Source: Kutzneria kofuensis
GTDB lineage: Bacteria > Actinomycetota > Actinomycetes > Mycobacteriales > Pseudonocardiaceae
Length of the DNA: 64,000 bases
Assembly (NCBI RefSeq): GCF_014203355.1
Contig: NZ_JACHIR010000001.1
Coordinates: 7,752,038-7,816,037, forward strand
Reading direction: 5' to 3'
This document shows positions 24,181-32,686 of the stretch, one piece after another. Under the pieces are notes generated by a model. It saw only the letters and a program-made list of their open reading frames with translations. It was not told where the DNA came from and made no database searches. A program made the position numbers and the translations under genes. How positions within the stretch are numbered: the stretch's first letter is position 1; the number at the start of each line of letters is the position of its first letter.

Positions 24181-26862
24181 TCATGGACCGAGGACCTCTC
24201 GGAGCTCGGTGCGTGAGCTGATCCCGAGCTTGGGGAAGATGCGGTGCAGGTGCGTGCTGACAGTTCGGTGGGACAGATAAAGTTGCTGCCCGATCTCCCG
24301 GTTCGTCAAGCCCTCGGCGGCAAGTCGCGCGATGTTCAGCTCGTGGGGTGTCAGCTCCCCGAACGCGTCGGTGTGCCGGTCCGGACTCACTTCGCCGGCG
24401 GCCCGCAGCTCGCGGCGGGCCCGTTCCGCCCACGCCGTCACACCCAGCGCCTCGAACGTCTCGCGGGCGGCCCGCAGCTGCGGGCGGGAATCGGCGGGAC
24501 GTCGTTGTCGCCGCAGCCATTCCCCGTACGCGAGCTGGGTTCGGCCGCGTTCCAGCGGCCACGTCTCCGCGTCCAACGCGGCCCGGAACAGCTTCTCCGC
24601 CTCGTTGTCCGGGGCGAGCACGGCCCGCGCGTGCCGAAGTCCACTGTGGAGTGCGGGCAATGGCGACGACGCGGCGTACATCTCGTATTCCCGCACGAGT
24701 GGTTCGACGGCGCCGCGCTGGTCGCAGCGCACCGCCGCCTCGGTCAGCTCGGCGATCGTGTAGCAGCGCAAGGCAACCTGGTACGCGGGATCGGTGGGAT
24801 CGTTGAGCCGCATGAGGTTCCCGAACGCGTCCGCGTGCCGGCCCTCGCCCAGCGCCGCGATCCCCCGGGCCAGCTGGACCGTCGCCAGCACCGGCCGGGC
24901 GCCGGCCGAAAGTCCGATGCTTTCCGCTTGCGCCGCAAGGTCTTCACACTGCGGGTAGTCCCCGCGCAGCGCGGCGATCTCCGACTGCGTGGCCAGCGTC
25001 AGGCCGTGGATGTACGGCTGCGAGGTCTCGATCGCCAGGCGCTGGCCCTCCTCCGCGGCGGCCGTCGCCGTCGCGAGATCGCCCAACCGGACGGAACTCC
25101 ACGCCTGCACGCCCAGGGCCCGCGCGAGGAACGCCAGCCGTCCCTGCGCCCGCAGGCCCGGCTGGGCGCCGGCGGAGAAGCGGGCCGCCAGGTCGAACGC
25201 GCCGACCAGCATCGACGCGCTGCCCAGGAAGCGGTCGACGAGCGCGTCCCGGCCCACCTGGCGGGCCAGGTCGCCGAGGTCGGCCAGCACGGACTCGCCG
25301 CGTTCGAACGGCGTGACGTACGCGTTGATCGCCACCAGCCGGGGATCGTGCCGGTCGATCGGCATCCGGTCGGCGGCCCTGGTCAGCCGGCAGCGGTCGG
25401 CCGGGCCCGGCTCGACCCAGAAGCAGCGCATCGCCGCGCCCCACAGGATGTTCATCGCCAGGTCGAGCCGGCCGTCATCGAGGACGCTGACCGCCAGGTC
25501 GGCGAGGTCGCCCGGGCCGGAGACGTCGTCGCGCAGGCCGTCGTCGAAGTTCGTCGGCAGCCAGCGGACCACCGCGCGCTGGTTCGCCGTCAGGTCCAGG
25601 GTCGCGGCCTCGGCCAGCAGGCGGTCGACCCGCTGCCGGTCGCCCGTCTCGACCGCGAAGTTGGCCGCCAGCAACAACCTTTCCGCCCGCTTGCTCGGCG
25701 ACCCGCTCAGCCGGGCCGACCGTTCCAGCGATGCCACCGTCGCGTCGATGCCACCGCGGCGCTCCGTGCGTTCGGCCGATCGTTCGAGCTCGGTGGCGAC
25801 GGCCTCGTCCGGTCCGGTTGTCGCCGCGGCTCGATGCCAGATCCGGCGGTCAAACTCGTTGATCGTGTCGGCGAGGGCCTTGTGCGCCGCTTGCCGCGCT
25901 TGGGGTTCCGCATCCTTGACGATGGCCGAGCGCAGCAACGGGTGGCGGAACGTCAACTCGTCGTGGGCGACCGTGATCAGCCCCCCGTCGATGGCCGGAC
26001 CCAGCGCCGCCAAGTCCGCCTTCGCCGCGTCCAACGCCTCGCCGAGCGCATTCGTGTCGTTCACCGCCGCGGTCAGCAGGAACTGTTGCGTCTCCGGCGG
26101 CAGCTTCCGCACCCGGCCCGCGAACGTCTGCTCCACGCTCGTCGTCGGAGGCGCATCGTCTCGGGACAGTTCCCGCAACGCCAGCGGATTGCCTGCCGCG
26201 GCCGTCAACACCCGTTCCCGTTTCGCCGGCGACAACCCTTTCAGCAATTCCGCCGCCGCCTCATTCGACAGCGGTTGCGGGCGCATTGTCGGCAGGTTCG
26301 CCGTGGTCAATCGGGAAGGCTCGCCGTCCCGAACGGCCGCCACCAGCGCGATCGGCTCCGATTCCAGCCGGCGGGCCACGAAGGCCAGCACGTCCTGGCT
26401 GTTGGGGTCCAGCCAATGCGCGTCGTCCACGATCAGCAGCAGCGGCTGGTCGGCCGCCGCCTCCGCGAGCAGGTTCAGCACCGCCATGCCCACCAGGTAG
26501 ATCTCCGGCCGGGGGCCGTCCGCCAACCCCAGCGCCGTGCGCAGTCCCTCCCGCTGTGTCGCCGGCAGGCCGTCGATCGCCTTACGCAGCGGGAACAACA
26601 ACTGGTGCAGGCCCGCATAGGGCAGGTGGTGCTCCGCCTCCACCCCCACCGCCGTCAACACCCGGAGCCCCGGCGCCTCGATCTCCGCCAGCAACGCCGA
26701 CTTCCCGATGCCCGCCTCGCCGCGGATCACCAGCGCCCCGCCCCGGTCCCGGATGCCACCGACCAGCTCGGCCAGCCGCGCGCGTTCCGACTCCCGCTCC
26801 CACAGCGCCACGAACTCTCCCTCAGCGGTTTTCCCTGCTTGCAGGCTAGGCCAGAGCGCCAT
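24181..26862 (-). CDS. LuxR-family ATPase transcriptional regulator (LAL type)
   Basis: This regulator of about 893 residues has an N-terminal AAA ATPase (Walker A GEAGIGKSALL near residue 48; Walker B 'LLLIVDDAHWLDP'), a long helical TPR-like middle, and a C-terminal LuxR HTH ('LTPHELNIARLAAEGLTNRE' onward). The start is uncertain: ATG at 26862 gives MALWPSLQAG; ATG at 26880 or an internal GTG are possible. Large LuxR regulators usually activate nearby operons; candidate neighbours are the hydrolase and the divergent lipoprotein gene. Confidence 0.87.
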   Translation of the reverse strand: MALWPSLQAGKTAEGEFVALWERESERARLAELVGGIRDRGGALVIRGEAGIGKSALLAEIEAPGLRVLTAVGVEAEHHLPYAGLHQLLFPLRKAIDGLPATQREGLRTALGLADGPRPEIYLVGMAVLNLLAEAAADQPLLLIVDDAHWLDPNSQDVLAFVARRLESEPIALVAAVRDGEPSRLTTANLPTMRPQPLSNEAAAELLKGLSPAKRERVLTAAAGNPLALRELSRDDAPPTTSVEQTFAGRVRKLPPETQQFLLTAAVNDTNALGEALDAAKADLAALGPAIDGGLITVAHDELTFRHPLLRSAIVKDAEPQARQAAHKALADTINEFDRRIWHRAAATTGPDEAVATELERSAERTERRGGIDATVASLERSARLSGSPSKRAERLLLAANFAVETGDRQRVDRLLAEAATLDLTANQRAVVRWLPTNFDDGLRDDVSGPGDLADLAVSVLDDGRLDLAMNILWGAAMRCFWVEPGPADRCRLTRAADRMPIDRHDPRLVAINAYVTPFERGESVLADLGDLARQVGRDALVDRFLGSASMLVGAFDLAARFSAGAQPGLRAQGRLAFLARALGVQAWSSVRLGDLATATAAAEEGQRLAIETSQPYIHGLTLATQSEIAALRGDYPQCEDLAAQAESIGLSAGARPVLATVQLARGIAALGEGRHADAFGNLMRLNDPTDPAYQVALRCYTIAELTEAAVRCDQRGAVEPLVREYEMYAASSPLPALHSGLRHARAVLAPDNEAEKLFRAALDAETWPLERGRTQLAYGEWLRRQRRPADSRPQLRAARETFEALGVTAWAERARRELRAAGEVSPDRHTDAFGELTPHELNIARLAAEGLTNREIGQQLYLSHRTVSTHLHRIFPKLGISSRTELREVLGP

Positions 26863-26956
26863 GAGACGCCGACCGGGCATTGCGGAGGTAACGGACCGGT
26901 GCGGCCGCCGATAGTCCCGGCCGTACGCTTCCGGAACCGCAGGCAAGGGGGCCGCC

Positions 26957-27526
26957 GTGGAATTGCGAACGGGTGCGAGAACCGTGGCCGCGGTGGCGCT
27001 GATCACCGTTTTGTCCGGCTGCGGTGCTGCCGGGAATGTGGCGGTGCCGCGGACCACCACTCCGTCCGCGACGACCACGACCACGCCGCCGCCGACGACA
27101 ACGACCACGGTTGCGATGGCCACGATCCCGAACGACCTGGTCGGGAAGTCGGCGAAGGACGTCCAGGCGGAGCTGAACAGTCTCGGCTTCTGGGATGTGA
27201 ACGTGTACGGGCCGGACGGCAGCCCGGTTGTCCTCACCGACGCGTGGCATGTGGTGTCGGTCGACGGCGTCGGCACGAATGCCCCGACCACCTCCCGGAT
27301 CACCGTCCGAGCGGAGCCGAACCCGACGACAACCGTTGCCCCGCCGCCACCTCCGCAGACGACCGAGCAGGCCCCGCCGCCCGCCTACACGCCGCCCGCC
27401 CCCGTCGAGGTGTACTACAAGAACTGCGCGGCGGCCCGCGCCGCCGGCGCCGCGCCGCTCTACCGGGGCCAGCCCGGCTATCGGGCCGCGCTCGACCGGG
27501 ACAACGACGGCATCGCGTGTGAATAA
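26957..27526 (+). CDS. Lipoprotein with PASTA-like and excalibur domains
   Basis: This 189-residue lipoprotein has a signal with lipobox LSGC, a Thr/Pro linker, and a PASTA-like segment ('IPNDLVGKSAKDVQAELNSL'). A second Pro-rich linker and a C-terminal excalibur domain follow ('YYKNCAAARAAGAAPLYRGQ' then DRDNDGIACE), which has the D-x-D-x-D-G calcium-binding loop and a conserved Cys pair. It should be anchored outside the membrane and may contact cell-wall material. The start is the GTG at 26957 after AAGGGGG. It is divergent from the LuxR-type regulator. Confidence 0.85.
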   Translation: MELRTGARTVAAVALITVLSGCGAAGNVAVPRTTTPSATTTTTPPPTTTTTVAMATIPNDLVGKSAKDVQAELNSLGFWDVNVYGPDGSPVVLTDAWHVVSVDGVGTNAPTTSRITVRAEPNPTTTVAPPPPPQTTEQAPPPAYTPPAPVEVYYKNCAAARAAGAAPLYRGQPGYRAALDRDNDGIACE

Positions 27527-27537
27527 AAACACTATGG

Positions 27538-27555
27538 CTTCAGTGACAACTGAAG
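27538..27555 (+). terminator. Small hairpin after the excalibur lipoprotein gene
   Basis: CTTCAGT-GACA-ACTGAAG forms a 7-bp stem 12 bases after the stop and follows an A-rich stretch. It may terminate transcription or lie in the leader of the PPK2 gene. Confidence 0.3.
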
Positions 27556-27617
27556 TCCATCCGCTGGTAACCCGGTGTTCCTTGTTTCCGGCCGTGACCC
27601 GCAGGTATGCCTGAGCC

Positions 27618-28535
27618 GTGATCCAGCAATCGCCAGAGGTGCTCGCCCGGTTCCCGGAACTCCAGCACGACGACATGGTGGTGGAGTACGAGGACGGCGA
27701 CGACCCGATCCTGCTCCGCGCCGACGGTTCGGTGGTCGACACCTGGCGGGAGAACTACCCGTACGCCGACCGCATGAGCCGGGAGGAGTACGACCTGGTC
27801 AAGCGGCTGCTGCAGATCGAGCTGCTGAAGATGCAGTACTGGATCAAGGACACGGGCCGGCGCATGGTCGTCCTGTGCGAGGGCCGGGACGCGGCCGGCA
27901 AGGGCGGCACGATCAAGCGCTTCACCGAGCACCTCAACCCCCGCGGGGCGCGGGTGGTGGCGCTGGACAAGCCGACGGAGCGCGAGCAGGGCCAGTGGTA
28001 CTTCCAGCGCTACGTTCCCCACCTGCCGACGGGCGGCGAGATCGTGCTGTTCGACCGCTCCTGGTACAACCGGGCCGGCGTCGAGCGCGTGATGGGCTAC
28101 TGCACGGACGAGCAGTACAACCGGTTCCTGAGCCAGGCGCCGACGTTCGAGCGCATGCTCGTGGACGACGGCGTGACCCTGGTGAAGCTGTGGTTCTCCG
28201 TCTCCCAGGCCGAGCAGCGCACCCGCTTCCTGATCCGCCAGGTCGACCCCGTCCGCCAGTGGAAGCTCAGCCCGAACGACGTCGAGTCGCTGGACCGCTG
28301 GGACGCGTACACGGCGGCGAAGGTGGCGATGTTCCGCGCCACCGACACCGAGTACGCGCCGTGGACGGTGGTGAAGAGCAACGACAAGAAGCGCGCCCGC
28401 GTGGAGGCGATGCGCCACGTGCTCTCACTCGTCGACTACGAGGACAAGGACCACGAGGTCGTCGGCAAGCCCGACCCGAACGTGGTGGGCGCGGCGTCCA
28501 CCCTGCTCGAGACGGGCGAGGACGACCACCGCTAA
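27618..28535 (+). CDS. ppk2: Polyphosphate kinase 2 family protein
   Basis: This 305-residue PPK2 has Walker A EGRDAAGKGGTIKRFTEHLN, the lid 'ERGQWYFQRY'-type segment (TEREQGQWYFQRYVPHLP), Walker B-like 'EIVLFDRSWYNRAGVERVMG' and a C-terminal 'APWTVVKSNDKKRAR'. It transfers phosphate between polyphosphate and nucleotides (class I-like layout). The start is the GTG at 27618. Its stop overlaps the convergent cyclophilin gene by 4 bases. It stands alone. Confidence 0.94.
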   Translation: MIQQSPEVLARFPELQHDDMVVEYEDGDDPILLRADGSVVDTWRENYPYADRMSREEYDLVKRLLQIELLKMQYWIKDTGRRMVVLCEGRDAAGKGGTIKRFTEHLNPRGARVVALDKPTEREQGQWYFQRYVPHLPTGGEIVLFDRSWYNRAGVERVMGYCTDEQYNRFLSQAPTFERMLVDDGVTLVKLWFSVSQAEQRTRFLIRQVDPVRQWKLSPNDVESLDRWDAYTAAKVAMFRATDTEYAPWTVVKSNDKKRARVEAMRHVLSLVDYEDKDHEVVGKPDPNVVGAASTLLETGEDDHR

Positions 28536-29194
28536 CCGAGGGTGCCGCGCAGGATCCTGACGGGCTGGGCCGGTGCGCCGTCCAGCGGGCCGCGGTCGCT
28601 GGGGATGATCCCGGCGGCCACGATCCGGTCCAGCACGTCCATGCCCCGGACCACGGTGCCCATCACCGAGTAGTTCGTCGGAATGTGGGCGAACGAGTGC
28701 ACGATGAACCACTCGCTGCCGTTGGTGCCGGGACCCTGGTTGCCCATGGCGATGGTGCCCCGCCCGTAGGTCTCGGTGCCGTCGGTCTCGTCGGGGAACT
28801 TGTAGCCGGGACCGCCCTTCTCCACCTCGTAGATGTCGCCGCACTGCAGCACGCCCAGCCGCTCGCTGTTGGTCAGCCGCCAGCACTGGCTGTGGTCGTA
28901 GAACCGCTGCGCCACCAGGCTGATCAGGTTCTGCACGGCGCACGGCGCGGCGCCGGCGCGGTTGAGCCGCACGGTCACGGGCCCGTAGTTGAACCGGAAC
29001 GTCACGTCGACGGTGCCGATGGTCGGCGCGATCGGCAGCGGCCGCAGCACCGGCCGCGCGGCCGGGTTCTCCGGCGTCGGCGTGAACGTGCAGTGGGTGA
29101 TCGGGAAAGTGGATGCGGACGCCGTCGGGGCGGAAACACACAGCGCGCCAAGGACAAGCACCGATCCGAGCAATGCCGCGATACGTGACTTCAT
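28532..29194 (-). CDS. Secreted cyclophilin-type peptidyl-prolyl isomerase
   Basis: This 220-residue protein has a signal peptide (MKSRIAALLGSVLVLGALCVSAPTASA in two parts: basic start, hydrophobic core, ASA cleavage) and a cyclophilin domain: 'FYDHSQCWRLTNSERLGVLQ', 'GRGTIAMGNQGPGTNGSEWF', 'YSVMGTVVRGMDVLDRI'. It would speed proline isomerisation in exported proteins. The ATG at 29194 is preferred; a TTG at 29203 is possible. It is divergent from the P450 gene, with the two start regions overlapping or nearly so. Confidence 0.9.
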   Translation of the reverse strand: MKSRIAALLGSVLVLGALCVSAPTASASTFPITHCTFTPTPENPAARPVLRPLPIAPTIGTVDVTFRFNYGPVTVRLNRAGAAPCAVQNLISLVAQRFYDHSQCWRLTNSERLGVLQCGDIYEVEKGGPGYKFPDETDGTETYGRGTIAMGNQGPGTNGSEWFIVHSFAHIPTNYSVMGTVVRGMDVLDRIVAAGIIPSDRGPLDGAPAQPVRILRGTLG

Positions 29195-29213
29195 GGCTGG
29201 CAAGCTATCTCAC

Positions 29214-30425
29214 GTGACGTCAACTCGCCCTGCCGAAGTGCCGGCCTTCCCGACCGACCGGCCCGACTCCTGCCCCTTCGACCCCGACGAGGTCTACACC
29301 CGGCTGCGTGCCGACGAACCCGTGACCGCGGTGCGTTGCCCCGCGGGCGTGGACGCGTGGCTGGTCAGCCGGTACGCGGACATCCGTGCGGTGCTCACGG
29401 ATCCGCGGCTGAGCTCCCGTGCCGCCAGCTCGATGCACATGCTGCCGATCGCCGACCTGTCCCGCGACCCGTCGCCGGGTGCGATCATCCAGGCCGACGG
29501 CGAGGAGCACGCGCGGCTGCGGCGTCTGTTGATCGGCGAGTTCACGGTGCGGCGGATGGAGGCGCTGCGGCCGTACATCCAGAAGATCACCGACGAGCAC
29601 ATCGACGCGATGCTTCAGGGACCGGGCGCCGACCTGGTGCAGGACTTCGCGCTGCCGATCCCGTCGCTGGTGATCTGCGAGATGCTCGGCGTGCCCTACG
29701 ACGACCGCGTGCAGTTCCAGCACGACAGCGAGGTCCTGATCGGCTTCGAGGCGGACGAGGCCGCTCGCCGCGCCGCCGGCGACCGGCTGTGGGGCTACCT
29801 CGGCGAGTTGATCGGGCAGCGGCTGGCCGAGCCGCGGGACGACCTGCTGAGCCGGCTGATCGCGCGGGCGAACGAGACCGACCGGCCGCTGACCCCGCAG
29901 GAGCTGGCCACGCTCGGCGTGACGCTGCTGGTCGCCGGGCACGAGACGACCGCTAACATGATCGCGCTGAGTACGTTGGTGCTGCTGGAGAATTCCGAGC
30001 AGCTGGCCGTGTTGCAGGCCGCGCCGGAGAACGCCGGCCCGGCCGTCGAGGAGCTGCTGCGCTACCTGTCGGTGATCCAGTTCGGGCTTTTCCGGTACGC
30101 CACCCAGGACGTGGAGGTCGGTGGCACACAGGTGCGGGCGGGGGAGTGGCTGGTCGCCGCGATCTCCTCGGGCAACAGGGACGAGAACGTGTACCCCGAC
30201 CCGGACACCGTTGATCTCGGCCGCCAGGCCCGTACGCACCTGGCGTTCGGCTTCGGCGCGCACCAGTGCATCGGCCAGCAGCTGGCGCGGATCGAGATGC
30301 AGGTCGCGCTGACCACGCTGCTGCGACGGATTCCGGGGCTGCGCCTGGCGATGCCGCTGCCGCAGTCGGAGTTCAAGCGCAACGATCTCGTCTACGGGGT
30401 GCGGAGCCTGCCGGTGACGTGGTGA
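29214..30425 (+). CDS. Cytochrome P450 (first of three)
   Basis: This 403-residue bacterial P450 has the I-helix AGHETTAN, the K-helix ExxR in EELLRYLS, and the heme loop FGFGAHQCIGQQLAR with the axial Cys. It needs a ferredoxin and reductase; the ferredoxin gene at 37522 could serve it. Starts: the GTG at 29214 gives MTSTRPAEVPAF, typical of this family; an in-frame ATG at 29193 would add seven residues. A hairpin follows the stop. The substrate is unknown. Confidence 0.92.
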   Translation: MTSTRPAEVPAFPTDRPDSCPFDPDEVYTRLRADEPVTAVRCPAGVDAWLVSRYADIRAVLTDPRLSSRAASSMHMLPIADLSRDPSPGAIIQADGEEHARLRRLLIGEFTVRRMEALRPYIQKITDEHIDAMLQGPGADLVQDFALPIPSLVICEMLGVPYDDRVQFQHDSEVLIGFEADEAARRAAGDRLWGYLGELIGQRLAEPRDDLLSRLIARANETDRPLTPQELATLGVTLLVAGHETTANMIALSTLVLLENSEQLAVLQAAPENAGPAVEELLRYLSVIQFGLFRYATQDVEVGGTQVRAGEWLVAAISSGNRDENVYPDPDTVDLGRQARTHLAFGFGAHQCIGQQLARIEMQVALTTLLRRIPGLRLAMPLPQSEFKRNDLVYGVRSLPVTW

Positions 30426-30430
30426 GAGAA

Positions 30431-30454
30431 GAGGCCGGGCGAGAGCCCGGCCTC
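30431..30454. terminator. Bidirectional terminator between P450 and DUF6194-like genes
   Basis: A perfect 10-bp stem GAGGCCGGGC / GCCCGGCCTC closes a GAGA tetraloop, 5 bases after the P450 stop and 5 bases before the convergent gene's stop. Confidence 0.75.
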
Positions 30455-30459
30455 ATCGT

Positions 30460-30876
30460 TCACCGGCGGTTGCCGTGCTTGCGGGCGGCGAACTCGTAGG
30501 CGTCCGCGATCAGCTTGAGCACGGTGTCGGCGGTGCGTTCGCCCGGGTTGATCACGCACACCCAGTGCTGGCCGGCGTAGACCGGGTGCGGCAGCAACGT
30601 GTCCCGCGGCGTGTAGTCGTCCACTGTGGACGCTGCGAACAGTTCGGCGTAACCGGCCTTGGTCAGCCCGATGTTCACCCGGTACGCGCCGTCCCGGTCG
30701 AGCTCGGAGTCCCGCTCGTAGTGGTCGCCCGTGACGATCGTGACGAACGGGAGCTGCCGCTCTGGCGGCAGGTCGCCGTCGGGGTCGTAGAGGAAGAAGG
30801 AGTCGCCCGCGTGCTCCGCGACGCGCACGCCGGCGTAGGTGTCAGTGATGTGCCGGATCAGTTCGTCGATTTCCAC
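30460..30876 (-). CDS. DUF6194-like small protein (YjbR-like fold)
   Basis: This 138-residue soluble protein has 'MEIDELIRHITDTYAGVRVA' at the start, 'PFVTIVTGDHYERDSELDRD' in the middle and 'HPVYAGQHWVCVINPGERT' near the end. It matches my memory of DUF6194, small actinobacterial proteins related to the MmcQ/YjbR fold that may bind DNA or ligands. No function is established. It is convergent with the P450 gene. Confidence 0.75.
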   Translation of the reverse strand: MEIDELIRHITDTYAGVRVAEHAGDSFFLYDPDGDLPPERQLPFVTIVTGDHYERDSELDRDGAYRVNIGLTKAGYAELFAASTVDDYTPRDTLLPHPVYAGQHWVCVINPGERTADTVLKLIADAYEFAARKHGNRR

Positions 30877-30957
30877 CCTTCAAGTGTGTCATTGAACTCC
30901 TTTGAGAGGCTTTTCTCGCGTCTTGCTGGTGGCTGAGGTCGAAACCCTCAAATGCGG

Positions 30958-31524
30958 TTACCAGACGCCCGGGATCAGTCGGTTCGTCTCCCGCATGTAG
31001 GCGGCGTAGTCCTCGCCGAGACCGCCCAGCAGCATCCGCTCCTCGACCCGGATCCGGTACAGCACGCCCGCGATCATCAGCAGTTCGAACACCACCGCCG
31101 AGGCGTAGTTGCCGAACAGCAGCGCGATGCCGAGCATGCCCACCAGCAGACCGGTGTACGACGGGTGCCGCAGCACCCGGTACGGGCCGGTGCGAACCAC
31201 GCGGTGGTCCTCCTGGATGTGCACCACCGCGCGGAAATACCGGCCCAGGCTCGCGATGGACCACAGCCGGAACCCGCCGCCCAGCACGATCAGCAGCACG
31301 ATCGCCAGCAGCCAGCCCGGCTGGCGGGACGGGAAGTCCAGCGCCGGCAGCGCCCGGCGGAGCAGCCCGCCCAGCACCACCGCCAGCAGCGCGGCGATGA
31401 GAATGCCGCCGTAGCTGCCCCACTCCCGGGTCTTGGTCCGTTCGCTGCGCAGCCGCTGCGTCAGCTGCAGACCCGTCTCGCCGAGCGCCCACAGCGCCAC
31501 GGCAATCCACATCACGGCCATCAT
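30958..31524 (-). CDS. Isoprenylcysteine carboxylmethyltransferase-family membrane protein
   Basis: This 188-residue membrane protein has four to five hydrophobic segments and the ICMT/PEMT C-terminal signature: 'VVRTGPYRVLRHPSYTGLLV' (SAM-binding R-H-P-x-Y) and 'VEERMLLGGLGEDYAAYM'. Bacterial members methylate small molecules or lipids or have unknown roles. The ATG at 31524 is chosen because the longer frame upstream lacks a sensible start. Upstream lies a decayed GyrI-like gene on the opposite strand. Confidence 0.83.
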   Translation of the reverse strand: MMAVMWIAVALWALGETGLQLTQRLRSERTKTREWGSYGGILIAALLAVVLGGLLRRALPALDFPSRQPGWLLAIVLLIVLGGGFRLWSIASLGRYFRAVVHIQEDHRVVRTGPYRVLRHPSYTGLLVGMLGIALLFGNYASAVVFELLMIAGVLYRIRVEERMLLGGLGEDYAAYMRETNRLIPGVW

Positions 31525-31558
31525 TCCGCCACGGTAGAACCGCTCCTGGCATGGGCGC

Positions 31559-31821
31559 ATGGCCCACGCCGTGACCACGACCTGGCGCGAGTTTCCGGCG
31601 CTGCGGAAGCCGATGCTGGACGAGGTGTGGGACTGCCTGCGGGCCGCCGGCATCTAACGCGGGTGTCGCAACGCACGCCTCGCGTCGAGGTCGGCCTCGA
31701 GCTGCGGCGGCCGTGCCCGCTCGCCGGCCGCGTCGTGTCCTCTTCGCTGCCGGCCGGCCGGGTTGCTCGGACAGTCCACTGTGGATCGTACGCCAAGCTC
31801 GGTGCGGCGCATGACGCCGTG
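31559..31821 (+). pseudogene. GyrI-like effector-binding protein, frameshifted and truncated
   Basis: Positions 31559-31657 encode MAHAVTTTWREFPALRKPML and DEVWDCLRAAGI before a stop. From about 31677 another frame continues the same family pattern: RVEVGLELRRP, SLPAGRVARTVHCGSYAKLG and AAHDAV. Together they resemble the GyrI-like/AraC effector-binding domain. A frameshift or deletion separates the two parts, and the coding similarity ends at 31821, precisely where palindromic element A begins. It is not expected to make a working protein. Confidence 0.6.
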
Positions 31822-31943
31822 AACCCCCGCGAGTCACGCTCTGGGGCACCCCGAATGTAGGTTTCGCGCATATCTGAGCCCCGAGTCTCAGTTCTGCTCG
31901 ATTCTTACATTCGGTGTGTCTGAGAGCGTGACTCGCCGGGGTT
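31822..31943. repeat. Dispersed palindromic element, copy A
   Basis: A 40-base left arm (31822-31861) and right arm (31904-31943) are inverted repeats with 34 of 40 positions pairing. The arms start AACCCCSGCGAGTCACGCT and end near CCGAATGTA. The loop (about 42 bases) carries a small CTGAG/CTCAG hairpin. A related element lies at 62842-62925. It abuts the truncated end of a GyrI-like pseudogene. It encodes no protein and has no transposase. Confidence 0.75.
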
Positions 31944-31961
31944 GTGAGCCGCGACGCAGTG

Positions 31962-32023
31962 TTTGACATGAAGTCAAGTCAGGACGCATGCTTGAACCCT
32001 CAACTGACGTGAAGTCAAGTCAA
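31962..32023. promoter_or_regulatory. Two tandem TGACNTGAAGTCAAGTCA operator-like repeats
   Basis: Direct repeats TTGACATGAAGTCAAGTCA (31963-31981) and CTGACGTGAAGTCAAGTCA (32004-32022) differ at two bases and are 41 bases apart. Each contains a small TTGAC/GTCAA-type inverted repeat. They lie just upstream of the azoreductase ATG at 32041. The convergent TetR gene at 32687-33316 is the natural candidate regulator. Confidence 0.55.
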
Positions 32024-32040
32024 CTCAGGGGTGAACCAGC

Positions 32041-32682
32041 ATGCCGCACCTGTTGCACATCGACTCGAGCATCAAGGGGGACGAGTCGGTCAGCCGGAAG
32101 CTGACGGCGCGGGCCGTCGCGGCCTGGCGGGCGGCCCATCCGGACGGCACCGTCACCTACCGTGACCTCGGCAAGAACCCGGTGCCGCACCTGGACGACA
32201 ACGGCGGCACGGCCCGTCAGACGCCGGTCGACCAGCACACGCCGGCCCAGGCCGAGTCCTGGCAGCTCAGCGAGCGGCTGATCGCCGAGGTCCGCGAGGC
32301 CGACGCCATCGTGCTCGGCCTGCCGCTCTACAACTACGGCGCGCCGAGCAGCGTCAAGGCGTGGGTGGACCACCTGCTCGCGCCGGGCCTGTCCTACGAC
32401 CCGAGCACCGGGACCGGGCTGCTGGAGGGCCGGGACCTGATCGTCATCGGCAGCCGCGGCGGCGGTTACGGCCCGGGCACGCCCCGCCACGGCTGGGACC
32501 ACGTCACGCCCTGGCTGCCGCACGCCCTGGCGGCGACCGGGCTGGAGCCGCGGTTCATCACCGCCGAGCTGACCCTGGCCTCGGTGGTGCCGGCGATGGC
32601 GGAGCTGATCCCGCTGGCCGAGAAGAGCCTGGCCGAGGCCGAGAAGGAGATCGACGCCCTGTGGGCGACGCTGCCGGTCTGA
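32041..32682 (+). CDS. FMN-dependent NADH-azoreductase-type flavodoxin-fold protein
   Basis: This 213-residue AzoR/NAD(P)H quinone reductase family protein has 'HLLHIDSSIKGDESVSRKLT' (FMN phosphate site), 'PLYNYGAPSSVKAWVDHLL' (FMN isoalloxazine contact) and 'VIGSRGGGYGPGTPRHG'. It would reduce quinones or azo compounds by two electrons with NADH. The ATG at 32041 is 18 bases after the second operator-like repeat. Regulation by the adjacent TetR in response to an electrophile or quinone is plausible. Confidence 0.88.
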   Translation: MPHLLHIDSSIKGDESVSRKLTARAVAAWRAAHPDGTVTYRDLGKNPVPHLDDNGGTARQTPVDQHTPAQAESWQLSERLIAEVREADAIVLGLPLYNYGAPSSVKAWVDHLLAPGLSYDPSTGTGLLEGRDLIVIGSRGGGYGPGTPRHGWDHVTPWLPHALAATGLEPRFITAELTLASVVPAMAELIPLAEKSLAEAEKEIDALWATLPV

Positions 32683-32686
32683 CCGG

